From an uncultured Shimia sp. (GTDB lineage Bacteria > Pseudomonadota > Alphaproteobacteria > Rhodobacterales > Rhodobacteraceae), in the NCBI GenBank assembly GCA_937897325.1, contig CALCOY010000034.1:1-64000 (forward strand): DNA of 64,000 nucleotides, read 5' to 3'. The translations under genes were made by a program, and so were the position numbers. Under the pieces are notes generated by a model. The model did not search any database, was not told the DNA's origin, and worked only from the letters and a program-made list of their open reading frames with translations. Positions 45,126 to 54,072 of this stretch are shown piece after piece; within the stretch, counting starts at the first letter, position 1, and each line of letters starts with the position of its first letter.

Positions 45126-46415
45126 ATGCCATCACAATCACTGCGTCTGGGGATTGCTGGCTTGGGCACGGTGGGTGTCGGCGTCTTGCGGATTCTGCGC
45201 AAACAGGCTGTCCTTCTTGAGAAACGCACGGGCTCTACGCTGACGATCAGCGCGGTGTCGGCGCGCGATCGATCCAAGGATCGGGGTGTTTCGCTTAGCG
45301 ATTGCGGCTGGGAAGACGATCCCGTCGCTTTGGCGAAACGCGAAGATGTCGATGTTTTCGTTGAATTGATGGGTGGTGCGGACGGCGCTGCCAAAGCTGC
45401 GGTTGAGGCTGCGCTGAATGCTGGCAAGGACGTGGTGACAGCAAACAAGGCGATGCTGGCGCTTCATGGGCAAGCCCTGGCCGAACGGGCCGAGGCCGCA
45501 GGCCGGGTGCTGCGCTACGAGGCCGCGGTCGCCGGCGGGATCCCGGTGATCAAGGCGCTGACCGAAGGGCTTGCGGGCAATGAGATCACCCGGGTGCTGG
45601 GCGTCATGAACGGGACTTGTAACTACATCCTGACCCGGATGGAGGAGACCGGGCAGGGCTATAATGCGCTTTTTGATGAATGCGCGCGGCTGGGCTATCT
45701 GGAAGCTGATCCGACCCTGGACGTGGGCGGGATTGATGCGGCGCACAAGCTGGCCATCCTGTCGTCCATCGCCTTTGGCACGCAGGTGGACTTCGACGGG
45801 ATCGAGATCGAAGGGATCGAACGCGTCACCCTCGATGACATCCGGCATGCCGCCGATATGGGCTACCGGATCAAGCTACTGGGCGTCGCTCAGCAAACCG
45901 GGCGCGGGCTGGAACAGCGTATGATGCCCTGTCTTGTGCCCGCAGCCTCGCCCTTGGGCGTTCTGCAGGGCGGTACCAATATGGTGGTGCTTGAAGGTGA
46001 CGCGGTGGAACAGATCGTCCTGCGCGGCCCGGGAGCAGGCGAAGGGCCAACCGCCTCTGCCGTTCTGGGCGACATCTGTGACATCGCCCGCAGCATTCGT
46101 TTGCCGGTTTTCGGGCAACCGGCCAGCGGGCTGAAGCAAAGCAAGCCTGCGCGCGCCATTCTGCCTGCGCCTTACTATCTGCGTATGGCGCTTGTCGACA
46201 AACCCGGCGCACTGGCCAAGATCGCCAGCGTTTTGGGCGAGGCCGGTGTCAGCATCGACCGGATGCGCCAATATGGCCACGCGGATGAGACAGCGCCTGT
46301 CCTGATCGTCACCCACAAATGCACCCGCGAGGCGCTGGATGCTGCCCTGTCGGCCATGTCCGGAACCGGCGTGCTTGCTTCCGACCCGGTCGTTCTTCGG
46401 ATTGAGGCTGTCTGA
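45126..46415 (+). CDS. hom: Homoserine dehydrogenase
   Basis: Hom reduces aspartate semialdehyde to homoserine on the way to threonine and methionine. The 429-aa product has the NAD(P) motif LRLGIAGLGTVGVGVLRIL, VTANKAMLALHGQ, the catalytic GIPVIKALTEGLAGNEITRV, MNGTCNYILTRME and GYLEADPTLDVGGIDAAHK. A C-terminal ACT domain lies at about 345-429 (RMALVDKPGALAKIASVLGE). Length is typical of alphaproteobacterial enzymes. Confidence 0.97.
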   Translation: MPSQSLRLGIAGLGTVGVGVLRILRKQAVLLEKRTGSTLTISAVSARDRSKDRGVSLSDCGWEDDPVALAKREDVDVFVELMGGADGAAKAAVEAALNAGKDVVTANKAMLALHGQALAERAEAAGRVLRYEAAVAGGIPVIKALTEGLAGNEITRVLGVMNGTCNYILTRMEETGQGYNALFDECARLGYLEADPTLDVGGIDAAHKLAILSSIAFGTQVDFDGIEIEGIERVTLDDIRHAADMGYRIKLLGVAQQTGRGLEQRMMPCLVPAASPLGVLQGGTNMVVLEGDAVEQIVLRGPGAGEGPTASAVLGDICDIARSIRLPVFGQPASGLKQSKPARAILPAPYYLRMALVDKPGALAKIASVLGEAGVSIDRMRQYGHADETAPVLIVTHKCTREALDAALSAMSGTGVLASDPVVLRIEAV

Positions 46416-46486
46416 GCCGCCCTTGTCCCTTTACCCCGCGCCCGCTACACCGCCTCACGCAAGCGATTGCCCAAAAGGAATTTGAC

Positions 46487-47461
46487 ATGACAACGAGCCC
46501 CTCCTCACAATTTCAGGATCGGATGCTGTCGCTGGGCCTTGCCCGCGTTTCCGAAGCTGCGGCCCTTGCCTCGGCCAAACTGGTCGGGCGCGGCGACGAA
46601 AAGCAGGCCGATCAGGCCGCGGTCAACGCCATGCGCACGCAACTTAACATGCTGGATATAGCTGGTGTCGTCGTCATCGGTGAGGGAGAGCGGGACGAGG
46701 CGCCCATGCTCTATATCGGTGAGGAGGTAGGGACCGGCAAAGGTCCGGGTGTGGACATCGCCCTTGATCCGCTGGAAGGGACGACCCTGACGGCCAAGGA
46801 TATGCCAAACGCCCTGACCGTGATCGCCATGGGTCCGCGCGGCTCAATGCTGCACGCGCCGGATGTCTACATGGACAAACTTGCAATCGGGCCCGGATTT
46901 GCCCCCGACACGGTCACACTGGCCATGAGCCCGCAGGAACGGGTCGCGGCACTCGCCAAAGCCAAGGGCTGCGATGTGACCGACATCACCGTTTGCGTCC
47001 TTGAACGCCCTCGCCACGAAGAGGTCATTGGAGGCATTCGGGAAACGGGCGCTTCGATTCGCTTGATCACCGATGGTGACGTAGCCGGTGTCATGCATTG
47101 CGCCGAACCCGGCACTGGCATCGACATGTATATGGGATCAGGTGGTGCACCCGAAGGTGTTCTGGCGGCAGCAGCGCTGAAATGCATGGGCGGTCAGATT
47201 TATGGTCGGCTGCTTTTCCGCAATGACGATGAGAAGGGACGCGCGGCCAAGGCAGGCATCACTGACCTGGATCGGATCTATGCACGCGACGAGATGGTGA
47301 CCGAGGACGTGATTTTTGCCGCCACAGGTGTCACGAGCGGCTCTTTGCTGCCAGCCGTTCAGCGGGAACCGGGTTGGCTGACCTGTGAGACGCTGCTTAT
47401 GCGCTCCAAAACCGGATCGGTGCGCCGCATGAACTACCGTACGCCCATCGAGACGACTTAA
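46487..47461 (+). CDS. glpX: Class II fructose-1,6-bisphosphatase
   Basis: GlpX dephosphorylates fructose-1,6-bisphosphate in gluconeogenesis. The 324-aa product has VIGEGERDEAPMLYIGEEVG (metal-binding Glu and Asp), DPLEGTTLTA, GAPEGVLAAAALKCMGGQIY and a C-terminal TGVTSGSLLPAV. The class II form is the usual one in Rhodobacterales. It lies between hom and recJ, with recJ starting 7 nt later. Confidence 0.96.
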   Translation: MTTSPSSQFQDRMLSLGLARVSEAAALASAKLVGRGDEKQADQAAVNAMRTQLNMLDIAGVVVIGEGERDEAPMLYIGEEVGTGKGPGVDIALDPLEGTTLTAKDMPNALTVIAMGPRGSMLHAPDVYMDKLAIGPGFAPDTVTLAMSPQERVAALAKAKGCDVTDITVCVLERPRHEEVIGGIRETGASIRLITDGDVAGVMHCAEPGTGIDMYMGSGGAPEGVLAAAALKCMGGQIYGRLLFRNDDEKGRAAKAGITDLDRIYARDEMVTEDVIFAATGVTSGSLLPAVQREPGWLTCETLLMRSKTGSVRRMNYRTPIETT

Positions 47462-47468
47462 AGGTCTC

Positions 47469-49220
47469 GTGTCGCAGGCTTTCTTCGATGTCGAACATTC
47501 GCTAACCGGGCGCCGCTGGGTCGGGCCTGATCTGGACACGGCCCGCCAGGCAGAGGCGTTGGCGCAGGCGACCGGTCTGCCTGCGCCCTTATGTCAGATC
47601 CTCGCGCGTCGGAATGTTCCGCCAGACATGGCCGAGAGCTTTCTGGCACCCACGTTGCGAGATCTGATGTCCGATCCGCGCGACCTGCGCGATGCCGAAA
47701 TTGCCGCCAAACGGCTGGTCAGCGCGGTCACGCGCGGCGAGAAAGTGGCTGTTTTTGCCGATTATGACGTGGATGGCGGCAGCTCGGCCGCGCTGCTGAT
47801 CAGTTGGCTGCGCAGTTTTGGCATGTCCACGACACTCTATGTGCCAGACCGTATTGATGAAGGCTATGGCCCGAATGACGAGGCCATGCGAGCCCTGGCA
47901 GCCGATCATGATCTGATCATCTGCGTGGATTGTGGCACCCTGTCCCACGGACCAATTGCAGCGGTGCGGGGGGCGGATGTGGTTGTGCTGGACCACCACC
48001 TGGGGGGCGAAACGCTGCCCGCTGCATTGGCGGTGGTGAATCCCAACAGGCAGGATGAGGATGGAGCGCTTGGCCATCTTTGCGCGGCGGCTGTCGTCTT
48101 TCTGGTGCTGGTGGAGACGGGTCGCCAATTGCGCGAGGATGGTCGGCAGGGGCCCGAACTTATGGCTCTTCTTGATCTGGTGGCGCTGGCGACGGTGGCG
48201 GATGTTGCACCGTTGGTCGGAGTGAACCGTGCCTTTGTGCGGCAGGGGCTGCGCATAATGTCCCGCCGCGAACGCAAGGGGCTTGCGGCGCTCGCGGATG
48301 TTGCGGGCATCGACACCGCACCTGCGGCCTACCACCTGGGCTATTTGCTGGGGCCGCGCATAAATGCAGGTGGGCGGGTCGGGCGTGCGGATCTAGGTGC
48401 GCGGCTTCTTGCAACGGATGATCCGAACGAGGCGCAGTCGATTGCCGAAAAGCTAGATGAATTGAACGCGGAACGGCGAGATATCGAAGCCTCCGTTCTG
48501 GCTGCGGCCGTTGCTCAGGCCGAAGCGCGTGGCCTTGATGCACCGCTTGTTTGGGCGGCGGGGCCTGGCTGGCATCCCGGTGTCGTGGGGATCGTGGCCT
48601 CGCGCCTGAAGGAGGCAGCAGGCCGGCCCGCCGTTGTGATCGGCATCCAGGACGGTGTTGGCAAAGGATCTGGCCGTTCGGTGTCAGGCATCGATCTTGG
48701 CGCGTCGATCCAGCGCCTGGCTGCCGAAGGTCTGTTGCTGAAGGGTGGTGGACACCGCATGGCGGCGGGCCTGACGGTCGCCGAAGACCGGATCGAAGCA
48801 GCGATGGCTCGTTTGTCCGAATTGCTCGACAGGCAGGGTGCAGGATCGCTTGGACCCGTTGATCTGCGCTGCGATGGGGCATTGATGCCCAGTGCCGTCA
48901 GCGTGGAATTGGTTGAGCAGATCGAACAGGCAGGCCCTTTCGGGTCGGGTGCACCCGGTCCACGCTATGCCTTTGGAAATATGCGGTTGTTTTACGCCAA
49001 GCGGGTCGGTGAGAAACACCTGAAACTCAGTTTTGGAGATGTCGAGGGACCGCGCATCGATGCAATCTCTTTCGGCGCTTTTGACGGACCATTGGGCTCT
49101 GTCTTGGAAGGTCATGGGGGGGCGCCCTTTCACCTTGCAGGTCGGCTGGAAGTGAACACCTTTCGCGGCCAGACACGGGTTCAGCTCAGGCTTGAGGATG
49201 CGGCCCGAGTCGACTGCTGA
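47469..49220 (+). CDS. recJ: Single-stranded-DNA 5'-3' exonuclease RecJ
   Basis: RecJ degrades single-stranded DNA in recombination and mismatch repair. The 583-aa product has the DHH-family motifs VFADYDVDGGSSAALL (about residue 97, motif I), CVDCGTLSHGPIA, and VVLDHHLGGE (motif III, about 175). The DHHA1 domain follows with GGGHRMAAGLTV, and a C-terminal OB fold at about 470-583 (NTFRGQTRVQLRLEDAA). Start is GTG at 47469. The order hom-glpX-recJ is common in Rhodobacterales. Confidence 0.96.
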   Translation: MSQAFFDVEHSLTGRRWVGPDLDTARQAEALAQATGLPAPLCQILARRNVPPDMAESFLAPTLRDLMSDPRDLRDAEIAAKRLVSAVTRGEKVAVFADYDVDGGSSAALLISWLRSFGMSTTLYVPDRIDEGYGPNDEAMRALAADHDLIICVDCGTLSHGPIAAVRGADVVVLDHHLGGETLPAALAVVNPNRQDEDGALGHLCAAAVVFLVLVETGRQLREDGRQGPELMALLDLVALATVADVAPLVGVNRAFVRQGLRIMSRRERKGLAALADVAGIDTAPAAYHLGYLLGPRINAGGRVGRADLGARLLATDDPNEAQSIAEKLDELNAERRDIEASVLAAAVAQAEARGLDAPLVWAAGPGWHPGVVGIVASRLKEAAGRPAVVIGIQDGVGKGSGRSVSGIDLGASIQRLAAEGLLLKGGGHRMAAGLTVAEDRIEAAMARLSELLDRQGAGSLGPVDLRCDGALMPSAVSVELVEQIEQAGPFGSGAPGPRYAFGNMRLFYAKRVGEKHLKLSFGDVEGPRIDAISFGAFDGPLGSVLEGHGGAPFHLAGRLEVNTFRGQTRVQLRLEDAARVDC

Positions 49221-49259
49221 GAAGCACCTGACTCTTTCGAAATGCTTGGTATTTTCTTC

Positions 49260-49288
49260 TTGCACCGATCGCCGGGATTCCCTATTTG
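49260..49288 (+). promoter_or_regulatory. Candidate tRNA-Glu promoter
   Basis: TTGCAC (49260-49265) and TATTTG (49283-49288) are 17 bp apart and place the transcription start about 8-10 nt before the tRNA. It lies between recJ and the tRNA. Confidence 0.45.
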
Positions 49289-49305
49289 ACGCGTCACGAT
49301 AGCGC

Positions 49306-49380
49306 GGCCCGTTCGTCTATCGGTTAGGACGCCAGGTTTTCAACCTGGAAAGAGGGGTTCGATTCCCCTACGGGCTGCCA
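49306..49380 (+). tRNA. tRNA-Glu (anticodon TTC)
   Basis: The 75-nt sequence folds into a cloverleaf: acceptor GGCCCGT pairs with ACGGGCT (last pair G-T), a D-arm with GGTTA, anticodon stem CCAGG/CCTGG around loop TTTTCAA (anticodon TTC), and a T-arm with GGTTCGATTCC. The 3' CCA is encoded. It sits 85 nt after recJ. I looked for an integrase gene or a repeated 3' end downstream and found neither, so it does not mark a genomic island here. Confidence 0.97.
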
Positions 49381-49466
49381 TCGATCTCTCGAAATTGAAT
49401 TGATTGCGTCTTCCCAGGTTTGTTGCACGCGTTGTACTGTAAGCCTTTTATGCCGTGAAGATCATC

Positions 49467-50537
49467 TTACGCCCGCTTTGCCAATTCTTCGCCCTCGCGC
49501 TTTTCACCAACCGCATCCGCGCGCCCTGTTGGCTCTGAAAAGTTCCGCGCGTTGTCTCTCAGATCCGAGCTGTAGATGGTCTGCCGACTGCGTCCTGCAT
49601 GTTTGGACGCATAGAGGGCGACATCGGCGTTTTCAAGCAACTCGGCCGGGGTTTGGTCGGAGCCGGGAAGATGAATGGCTGTTCCGATGCTGGCCGAAAT
49701 CCTGCACATTTCGCCCTGAAACGGGATAGGTTGGCTGAGGCGATCAATGATGCGTTGCGAGATCCGCGTCAAGGCTGCGTGATCCGTGGCGCCCGGTAGC
49801 AGCACTATGAATTCATCGCCCCCGACCCTTGCGACGGTGTCCTTATCGCGGGTCTCCTCGACCATGATTCTGGCCACTTTCTGTAGGACATGATCGCCAG
49901 CAGCATGACCCATCGTGTCGTTAACCGCCTTGAACCAGTCGAGATCTATATTCATCACTGCGAATTTCGTATCCCATTCGATGTGGCGGGCCAGCACGTG
50001 ATCCATGGCGCGGCGGTTCTTCAGGCCGGTCAGCGTGTCGGTAAATGCCTGCTCCTCGGCGGCGATCATCGCGCCCTGAAGCCGAAGGTTCAGCTTGCGA
50101 GAGGCTTCCATGGCCGCCGACTTCGCTTCGACAAGATAGAGCATTTCGATGGTCAGATCCGTGGCGGCGAAATCAGCACTTGTCAGGGCATAGTCGCGCA
50201 CACCGTCAACGATCGAAATACCGAATGACAGATTGATGATCGCCTGATCATCGCCCAATCCCGGCACCAGAACGCCCTTCAGTTCGGTTTGCGGTTTGCT
50301 GCGCAATTGCAGATGCAGCTTCGTCCCTGCAGAGGCGCGCAATTGTTGCACATCCACGATGGAACGCGGGCGCCTGATCTCAAAAATCTCGAGGAACGGC
50401 TTGCCCAGCAATTGGGTTTCTGGCCGCAATTTCCTGAGGGTCGGCCCCGCATGTTCAATGTGCCCGGTTCCTCCGATGATCACATTCATCGGGCAAAACA
50501 CGTCAAGCACATCGGTGATCGAGAAAGTAGTGCTCAT
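49467..50537 (-). CDS. H-NOX-associated diguanylate cyclase
   Basis: The 356-aa product has an N-terminal ~140-residue sensor-like domain (MSTTFSITDVLDVFCPMNVI, IVDVQQLRASAGTKLHLQLR) of the kind that follows H-NOX proteins (HNOBA/PAS-like). A short coiled coil (about 135-170) and a GGDEF domain follow. The catalytic motif is ARVGGDEFIVLLPG (about 237), and an I-site RDKD lies five residues before it, so c-di-GMP synthesis with product inhibition is expected. The start ATG overlaps the H-NOX stop by 4 nt, so the two proteins surely work together. Confidence 0.9.
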   Translation of the reverse strand: MSTTFSITDVLDVFCPMNVIIGGTGHIEHAGPTLRKLRPETQLLGKPFLEIFEIRRPRSIVDVQQLRASAGTKLHLQLRSKPQTELKGVLVPGLGDDQAIINLSFGISIVDGVRDYALTSADFAATDLTIEMLYLVEAKSAAMEASRKLNLRLQGAMIAAEEQAFTDTLTGLKNRRAMDHVLARHIEWDTKFAVMNIDLDWFKAVNDTMGHAAGDHVLQKVARIMVEETRDKDTVARVGGDEFIVLLPGATDHAALTRISQRIIDRLSQPIPFQGEMCRISASIGTAIHLPGSDQTPAELLENADVALYASKHAGRSRQTIYSSDLRDNARNFSEPTGRADAVGEKREGEELAKRA

Positions 50538-51121
50538 ATTGCGCCTGCTCCCAGATCAAAGTGACGGCCTTCCGCGAATTCAGCTTCGATCAAAGTGATT
50601 GAGATGGTCTCGAACCCTTTCCTACTCTCCGTATGTTCCAGGTAGGCCAGCGTTCCGTAATCATCCGCCATCACCCGCAAGGCGCCCATGAGCACGTGAC
50701 CGCAACCCTCAATCGGGCTTTCGCAGATTAGCTCGAAACGACCGTTGCAATGCTCATGCAGCTCAAGCTCGGGGATGACCAGATCGGACACGGCAAGGCG
50801 GGCGCGGTCCGGCAGATCATCCAGAGAATGCAGGAATTCGACAAAGTTGACGCCCCCGAAACGCAGCAGGCGCCGCAAGGCTTCGACGTTCGGGTGTGAC
50901 ACCAGATAGGTCCCGAGATCTTCCATCAGGTCAAGAAGCGCTCTGTCCAAAACATTGCATGCGGCCTTTAAAAGGCGATTGGTGACATCATCGTCGTAGA
51001 TCAGCATCGCCTCGAATTCGACGAAGTCGAGACCGGCGAGCCGCGTAACCTCGGTCCACCGCTCTTGCCCGTAGCTGTCGGTGACAAAGCGTTGTATCCC
51101 CCGATTGATGAGCCCGTGCAT
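50534..51121 (-). CDS. H-NOX-like protein lacking the haem ligand
   Basis: The 195-aa product follows the H-NOX fold: MHGLINRGIQRFVTDSYGQE at the N-terminus, TNRLLKAACNVLDRALLDLM, RRLLRFGGVNFVEFLHSLDD, then a C-terminal beta half. In classical H-NOX proteins the motif LDXLH supplies the proximal haem His; here it reads LDDLP with Pro104. The YXSXR haem-propionate motif reads CESPI (Cys133, Ser135, Ile137). Both changes suggest that haem is not bound in the usual way, so nitric-oxide sensing is doubtful. It pairs with the diguanylate cyclase behind it. Confidence 0.82.
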   Translation of the reverse strand: MHGLINRGIQRFVTDSYGQERWTEVTRLAGLDFVEFEAMLIYDDDVTNRLLKAACNVLDRALLDLMEDLGTYLVSHPNVEALRRLLRFGGVNFVEFLHSLDDLPDRARLAVSDLVIPELELHEHCNGRFELICESPIEGCGHVLMGALRVMADDYGTLAYLEHTESRKGFETISITLIEAEFAEGRHFDLGAGAI

Positions 51122-51203
51122 GATGACCCTTTCCCAAATCCCACGAGCAGATATGGCGTGCGATATCTTAATATTCCCCGAATATCCTTAATTTGAAGGA
51201 CAT

Positions 51204-51416
51204 TCAGAGGTCATGGAATGGGATCGACGGGAACCACCACAACCGTTTGGTTCTCTCATTCCCGAGGACCTGTATATACAGGTGGGCGCCAGGTAACCGG
51301 ACCAGGATCCGGACAGAGCCAGCTCCCTCGGAATTGCTTAAGGCCACCGGAATGCAACCTGTCACGAGAAGGGCAGAACCCGCCAAGGCGCAACCTAGGG
51401 TGCAGACGCGGCGCAA
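51204..51416 (-). CDS. Possible small lipoprotein (uncertain)
   Basis: A 70-aa frame opens with MRRVCTLGCALAGSALLVTG and a lipobox LVTGC, so the product would be a lipoprotein with Cys21 acylated. The remaining ~50 residues show no motif. The start is TTG with only a weak AAGG 8 nt upstream, and the 16-bp palindrome at 51268-51283 lies inside the frame. It sits in the 335-bp gap between the H-NOX gene and the dehydratase gene. I list it as possible only. Confidence 0.35.
   Translation of the reverse strand: MRRVCTLGCALAGSALLVTGCIPVALSNSEGAGSVRILVRLPGAHLYIQVLGNERTKRLWWFPSIPFHDL
51268..51283. promoter_or_regulatory. 16-bp perfect palindrome with lux-box-like half-sites
   Basis: ACCTGTATATACAGGT is self-complementary. 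The half-sites ACCTGTA and TACAGGT are those of the Vibrio lux box, but with 2 bp between them instead of 6. It lies in the gap between the H-NOX gene (promoter side) and the end of the uncertain lipoprotein frame. No luxR-type gene is in the window. Confidence 0.4.
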
Positions 51417-51456
51417 ACAAGAGCCTTGATCTGGGAATCGAAGAAATCAATTGAAA

Positions 51457-52425
51457 TCAGGGATTTGGTGTTCGACCTGAAAGTACTTCGGCGAACCATT
51501 CAGTGTCAATGTTCCCACCGCAAAGGATCACACCGACCTTCTTGCCGGCCATCGCGTTACGCTCTTTCAGCAGACCCGCCAGTGGCGCGGTACCTGCACC
51601 CTCGGCCACGTTGTGGGTATGGCGAAAGTAGAGCCGGATGGCCGTGGCCACTTCGTCGTCACTCACTGTGATGATGCGCTCTGCCTCTTTTCCATATATT
51701 TCAAGCGCTTCCGGTACGGGAATGCGAACGGCGATGCCATCGGCAAATGTAGAAGCCGCATTCGTCTCAATCGGTTTTCCCGCCGCCACCGAAAGCTTTG
51801 CTGTGGGTGCGTTTTCAGACACGACGCCGACAATCTTTGTTTTCAAATTCAGTGCGTTGCGAGCCGAAATTGTTCCGCATATGCCCGATCCGCAGCCGAT
51901 CGGCACATAAATCGTATCGAGATCGGGTGCGGCGGACAAAAGCTCGTAGGCGTAGGTGGCCACGCCCCGGACCAGTTCGCGATGAAACGGTGGTACGACA
52001 AAAAGCCCTTCGGCCTCAGCCACGCGGTAGGCTTCCAGGCGAGCGGTGTCAAAATCCTCACCAAACTCGATGAGTTCTGCGCCAAAACTGCGCATTGCTG
52101 CATTCTTCTCGATCGAGTTGCCCTTGGGCACATAGACCTTTGCAACAAGGCCAGCGCGGGTGGCTGCCATGGCCTGTCCCTGCCCGTGATTGCCGCGCGT
52201 GGCCGTGCAAATACCCAAGACGTCGGGGTGAGTGCGGGTCAGCCAATCCATGAACGTGTAGGCACCGCGGACTTTGAAGGCGCCCGTCGGAGTATGATTT
52301 TCGTGCTTCACCACCACATCGGCACCCGTTTCTTCATTTAAAAGGGGCCAACGATATTGGGGTGTTGGGGGCATGTTGCGGTGCACGAACGCGACCGCAT
52401 CTTCGAGTTCCGAAAGGGCAAACAT
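51457..52425 (-). CDS. Threonine dehydratase-like PLP enzyme
   Basis: The 322-aa fold-type II PLP enzyme has the PLP Lys in HENHTPTGAFKVRGAYTF (Lys51), TRGNHGQGQAMAATRAGL, the phosphate-binding loop PIGCGSGICGTI and VILCGGNIDTEW at the end. Threonine dehydratases, serine racemases and beta-hydroxyaspartate dehydratases share this pattern; the glycine loop here (GCGSG) is slightly unusual. No bhc or ilvA partner genes are adjacent, so I keep a general name. It is the gene behind the semialdehyde dehydrogenase on the same strand. Confidence 0.82.
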   Translation of the reverse strand: MFALSELEDAVAFVHRNMPPTPQYRWPLLNEETGADVVVKHENHTPTGAFKVRGAYTFMDWLTRTHPDVLGICTATRGNHGQGQAMAATRAGLVAKVYVPKGNSIEKNAAMRSFGAELIEFGEDFDTARLEAYRVAEAEGLFVVPPFHRELVRGVATYAYELLSAAPDLDTIYVPIGCGSGICGTISARNALNLKTKIVGVVSENAPTAKLSVAAGKPIETNAASTFADGIAVRIPVPEALEIYGKEAERIITVSDDEVATAIRLYFRHTHNVAEGAGTAPLAGLLKERNAMAGKKVGVILCGGNIDTEWFAEVLSGRTPNP

Positions 52426-52521
52426 ACGGGCAGATTGACGATCGGGAACGCTTTGTCAAATCTTCCCGATCGATGGTCTTTAAGGCCGTTGATCTTGTCG
52501 TCGGCAGAACCGCGTAGAGCC

Positions 52522-53997
52522 TCAGACCGACATGCAGATATACTTCATCTCAAGGAATTCTTCGATGCCGTGGTGGCTGCCCTCGCGGCCGAGGCCCGAT
52601 TGCTTTACCCCGCCAAAGGGGGCGACCTCGGTTGAGATGATGCCGGTGTTCACGCCAACGATCCCATATTCGAGCGCTTCAGCCACTTTATAAACACGGG
52701 AAAGATCCTTGGCGTAGAAATAGCTGGCGAGGCCAAAGATAGTGTCATTGGCCATAGTGATGACGTCTTCGACGTCCTCGAACCTGAAAAGCGGGGCGAG
52801 AGGGCCGAAGGTTTCTTCCTGCGCGACCTTCATCTCCTGCGTGATGCCGGTGATGATCGTCGGATTGAAGAAATTCCCGTCGAGATCATCGCCGGCATCA
52901 CCAAGGATAACGCTGCCGCCCCTGGCCTTGGCATCCTCGATATGCTCGACAACCTTTTCGGAGGCTTCTGCATTGATGAGTGGCCCCAGATCGGTGCCGT
53001 CTTCGAGCCCGTCACCCACCTTCATTTTCTCGACTGCGTTTTTGAGTTTCTCAGCAAATGTATCATAGACCCCAGCCTGCACGTAGATCCGGTTTGCGCA
53101 GACACATGTCTGGCCATTGTTGCGGAACTTGCAGGCAATGGCCCCGTCGACGGCCGCATCAAGGTCGGCGTCATCGAAGACGATAAAGGGCGCATTGCCA
53201 CCAAGCTCCATCGAGCATTTCATGACCTGATCGGCAGCCTGAGCCAGCAAGATGCGCCCAACCTCCGTGCTACCGGTAAAGGTAAGCTTACGCACGGCGG
53301 GGTTTTCGCACATCTCCTTGCCGACTTCAGAGGACGACGAAGACGTTACAACGTTGAACACACCGGCGGGGATGCCCGCGCGTTCGGCCAGAACGCCCAT
53401 GACAATGGCGCTCAGCGGTGTTTCTTTGGCGGGCCGCGCGACAAAGCTGCATCCGGCCGCCAGCGCTGGCCCGGCCTTGCGGGTGATCATTGCGTTCGGG
53501 AAATTCCAGGGCGTAATGGACCCCACGACGCCAATCGGCTGTTTGATTACGGTAATGCGTTTGTCACGCTGGTGGCCCGGGATCGTCTCACCGTAGATGC
53601 GCTTTGCCTCCTCGGCAAAAAACTCGATGAAAGATGCGCCATAGGTGATCTCGCCCTTTGCCTCCGCCAGTGGTTTGCCCTGTTCGGATGTCAGGATAAT
53701 TGCGAGATCCTCGGCGTTTTCCAGCATCAGGTCGAACCATTTTCTCAGAATGCCTGCGCGTTCTTTGCCTGTCCAGGCGGCCCACTCCCTTTGCGCCCGC
53801 TCTGCAGCTGCGATGGCACCTGTTACCTGCTTACGGCTCAGATCGGCCACCTCTGCCACGACATCGCCACGCGCCGGATTCAGCACATCGAACGTTCCGT
53901 CATCGCCCTCGACCCAGGTTCCGTCCACATAGGCACGCGTTTCAAGCAATGTCGGATCGCTGAGCAATGATTTGAGGTTTGTCGTTCTCTCCAGCAT
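52522..53997 (-). CDS. gabD: NAD(P)-dependent succinate-semialdehyde dehydrogenase
   Basis: The 491-aa product oxidises succinate semialdehyde or a similar aldehyde. It has QPIGVVGSITPWNFPNAMIT, the catalytic Glu in CSMELGGNAPFIVFDDADLD (about 262), the catalytic Cys in NNGQTCVCANRIYV (about 297) and FGGVKQSGLGREGSHHGIEE at the C-terminus. These are GabD features. GGGAG lies upstream of the ATG at 53997. No GABA transaminase is adjacent; the divergent neighbours are a kynurenine-formamidase-like hydrolase and creatinase. Confidence 0.92.
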   Translation of the reverse strand: MLERTTNLKSLLSDPTLLETRAYVDGTWVEGDDGTFDVLNPARGDVVAEVADLSRKQVTGAIAAAERAQREWAAWTGKERAGILRKWFDLMLENAEDLAIILTSEQGKPLAEAKGEITYGASFIEFFAEEAKRIYGETIPGHQRDKRITVIKQPIGVVGSITPWNFPNAMITRKAGPALAAGCSFVARPAKETPLSAIVMGVLAERAGIPAGVFNVVTSSSSSEVGKEMCENPAVRKLTFTGSTEVGRILLAQAADQVMKCSMELGGNAPFIVFDDADLDAAVDGAIACKFRNNGQTCVCANRIYVQAGVYDTFAEKLKNAVEKMKVGDGLEDGTDLGPLINAEASEKVVEHIEDAKARGGSVILGDAGDDLDGNFFNPTIITGITQEMKVAQEETFGPLAPLFRFEDVEDVITMANDTIFGLASYFYAKDLSRVYKVAEALEYGIVGVNTGIISTEVAPFGGVKQSGLGREGSHHGIEEFLEMKYICMSV

Positions 53998-54072
53998 GGT
54001 GCAATCTCCCTTGAGCGTGATCTTCAAAGACCAACATTTGTCGGTCTTGTCCAGTTCCCGGCAGGAGTTCCA

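Noticed and set aside
49306-49380. tRNA-Glu as an island attachment site
   Set aside because: No integrase, no duplicated tRNA 3' end seen downstream, and normal chromosomal genes follow.
51271-51281. E. coli-type LexA box within the 16-bp palindrome
   Set aside because: CTGT-N4-ACAG is shorter than the CTGT-N8-ACAG site, and alphaproteobacterial LexA uses a different motif.
51457-52425. Beta-hydroxyaspartate dehydratase (BhcB) of the glycolate pathway
   Set aside because: The fold-type II pattern allows it, but the other bhc genes are not adjacent, and the sequence blocks I remember for BhcB do not match well.
52942-53970. 342-aa open frame antisense to the GabD-type gene
   Set aside because: Fully antisense to a certain dehydrogenase gene and without motifs.
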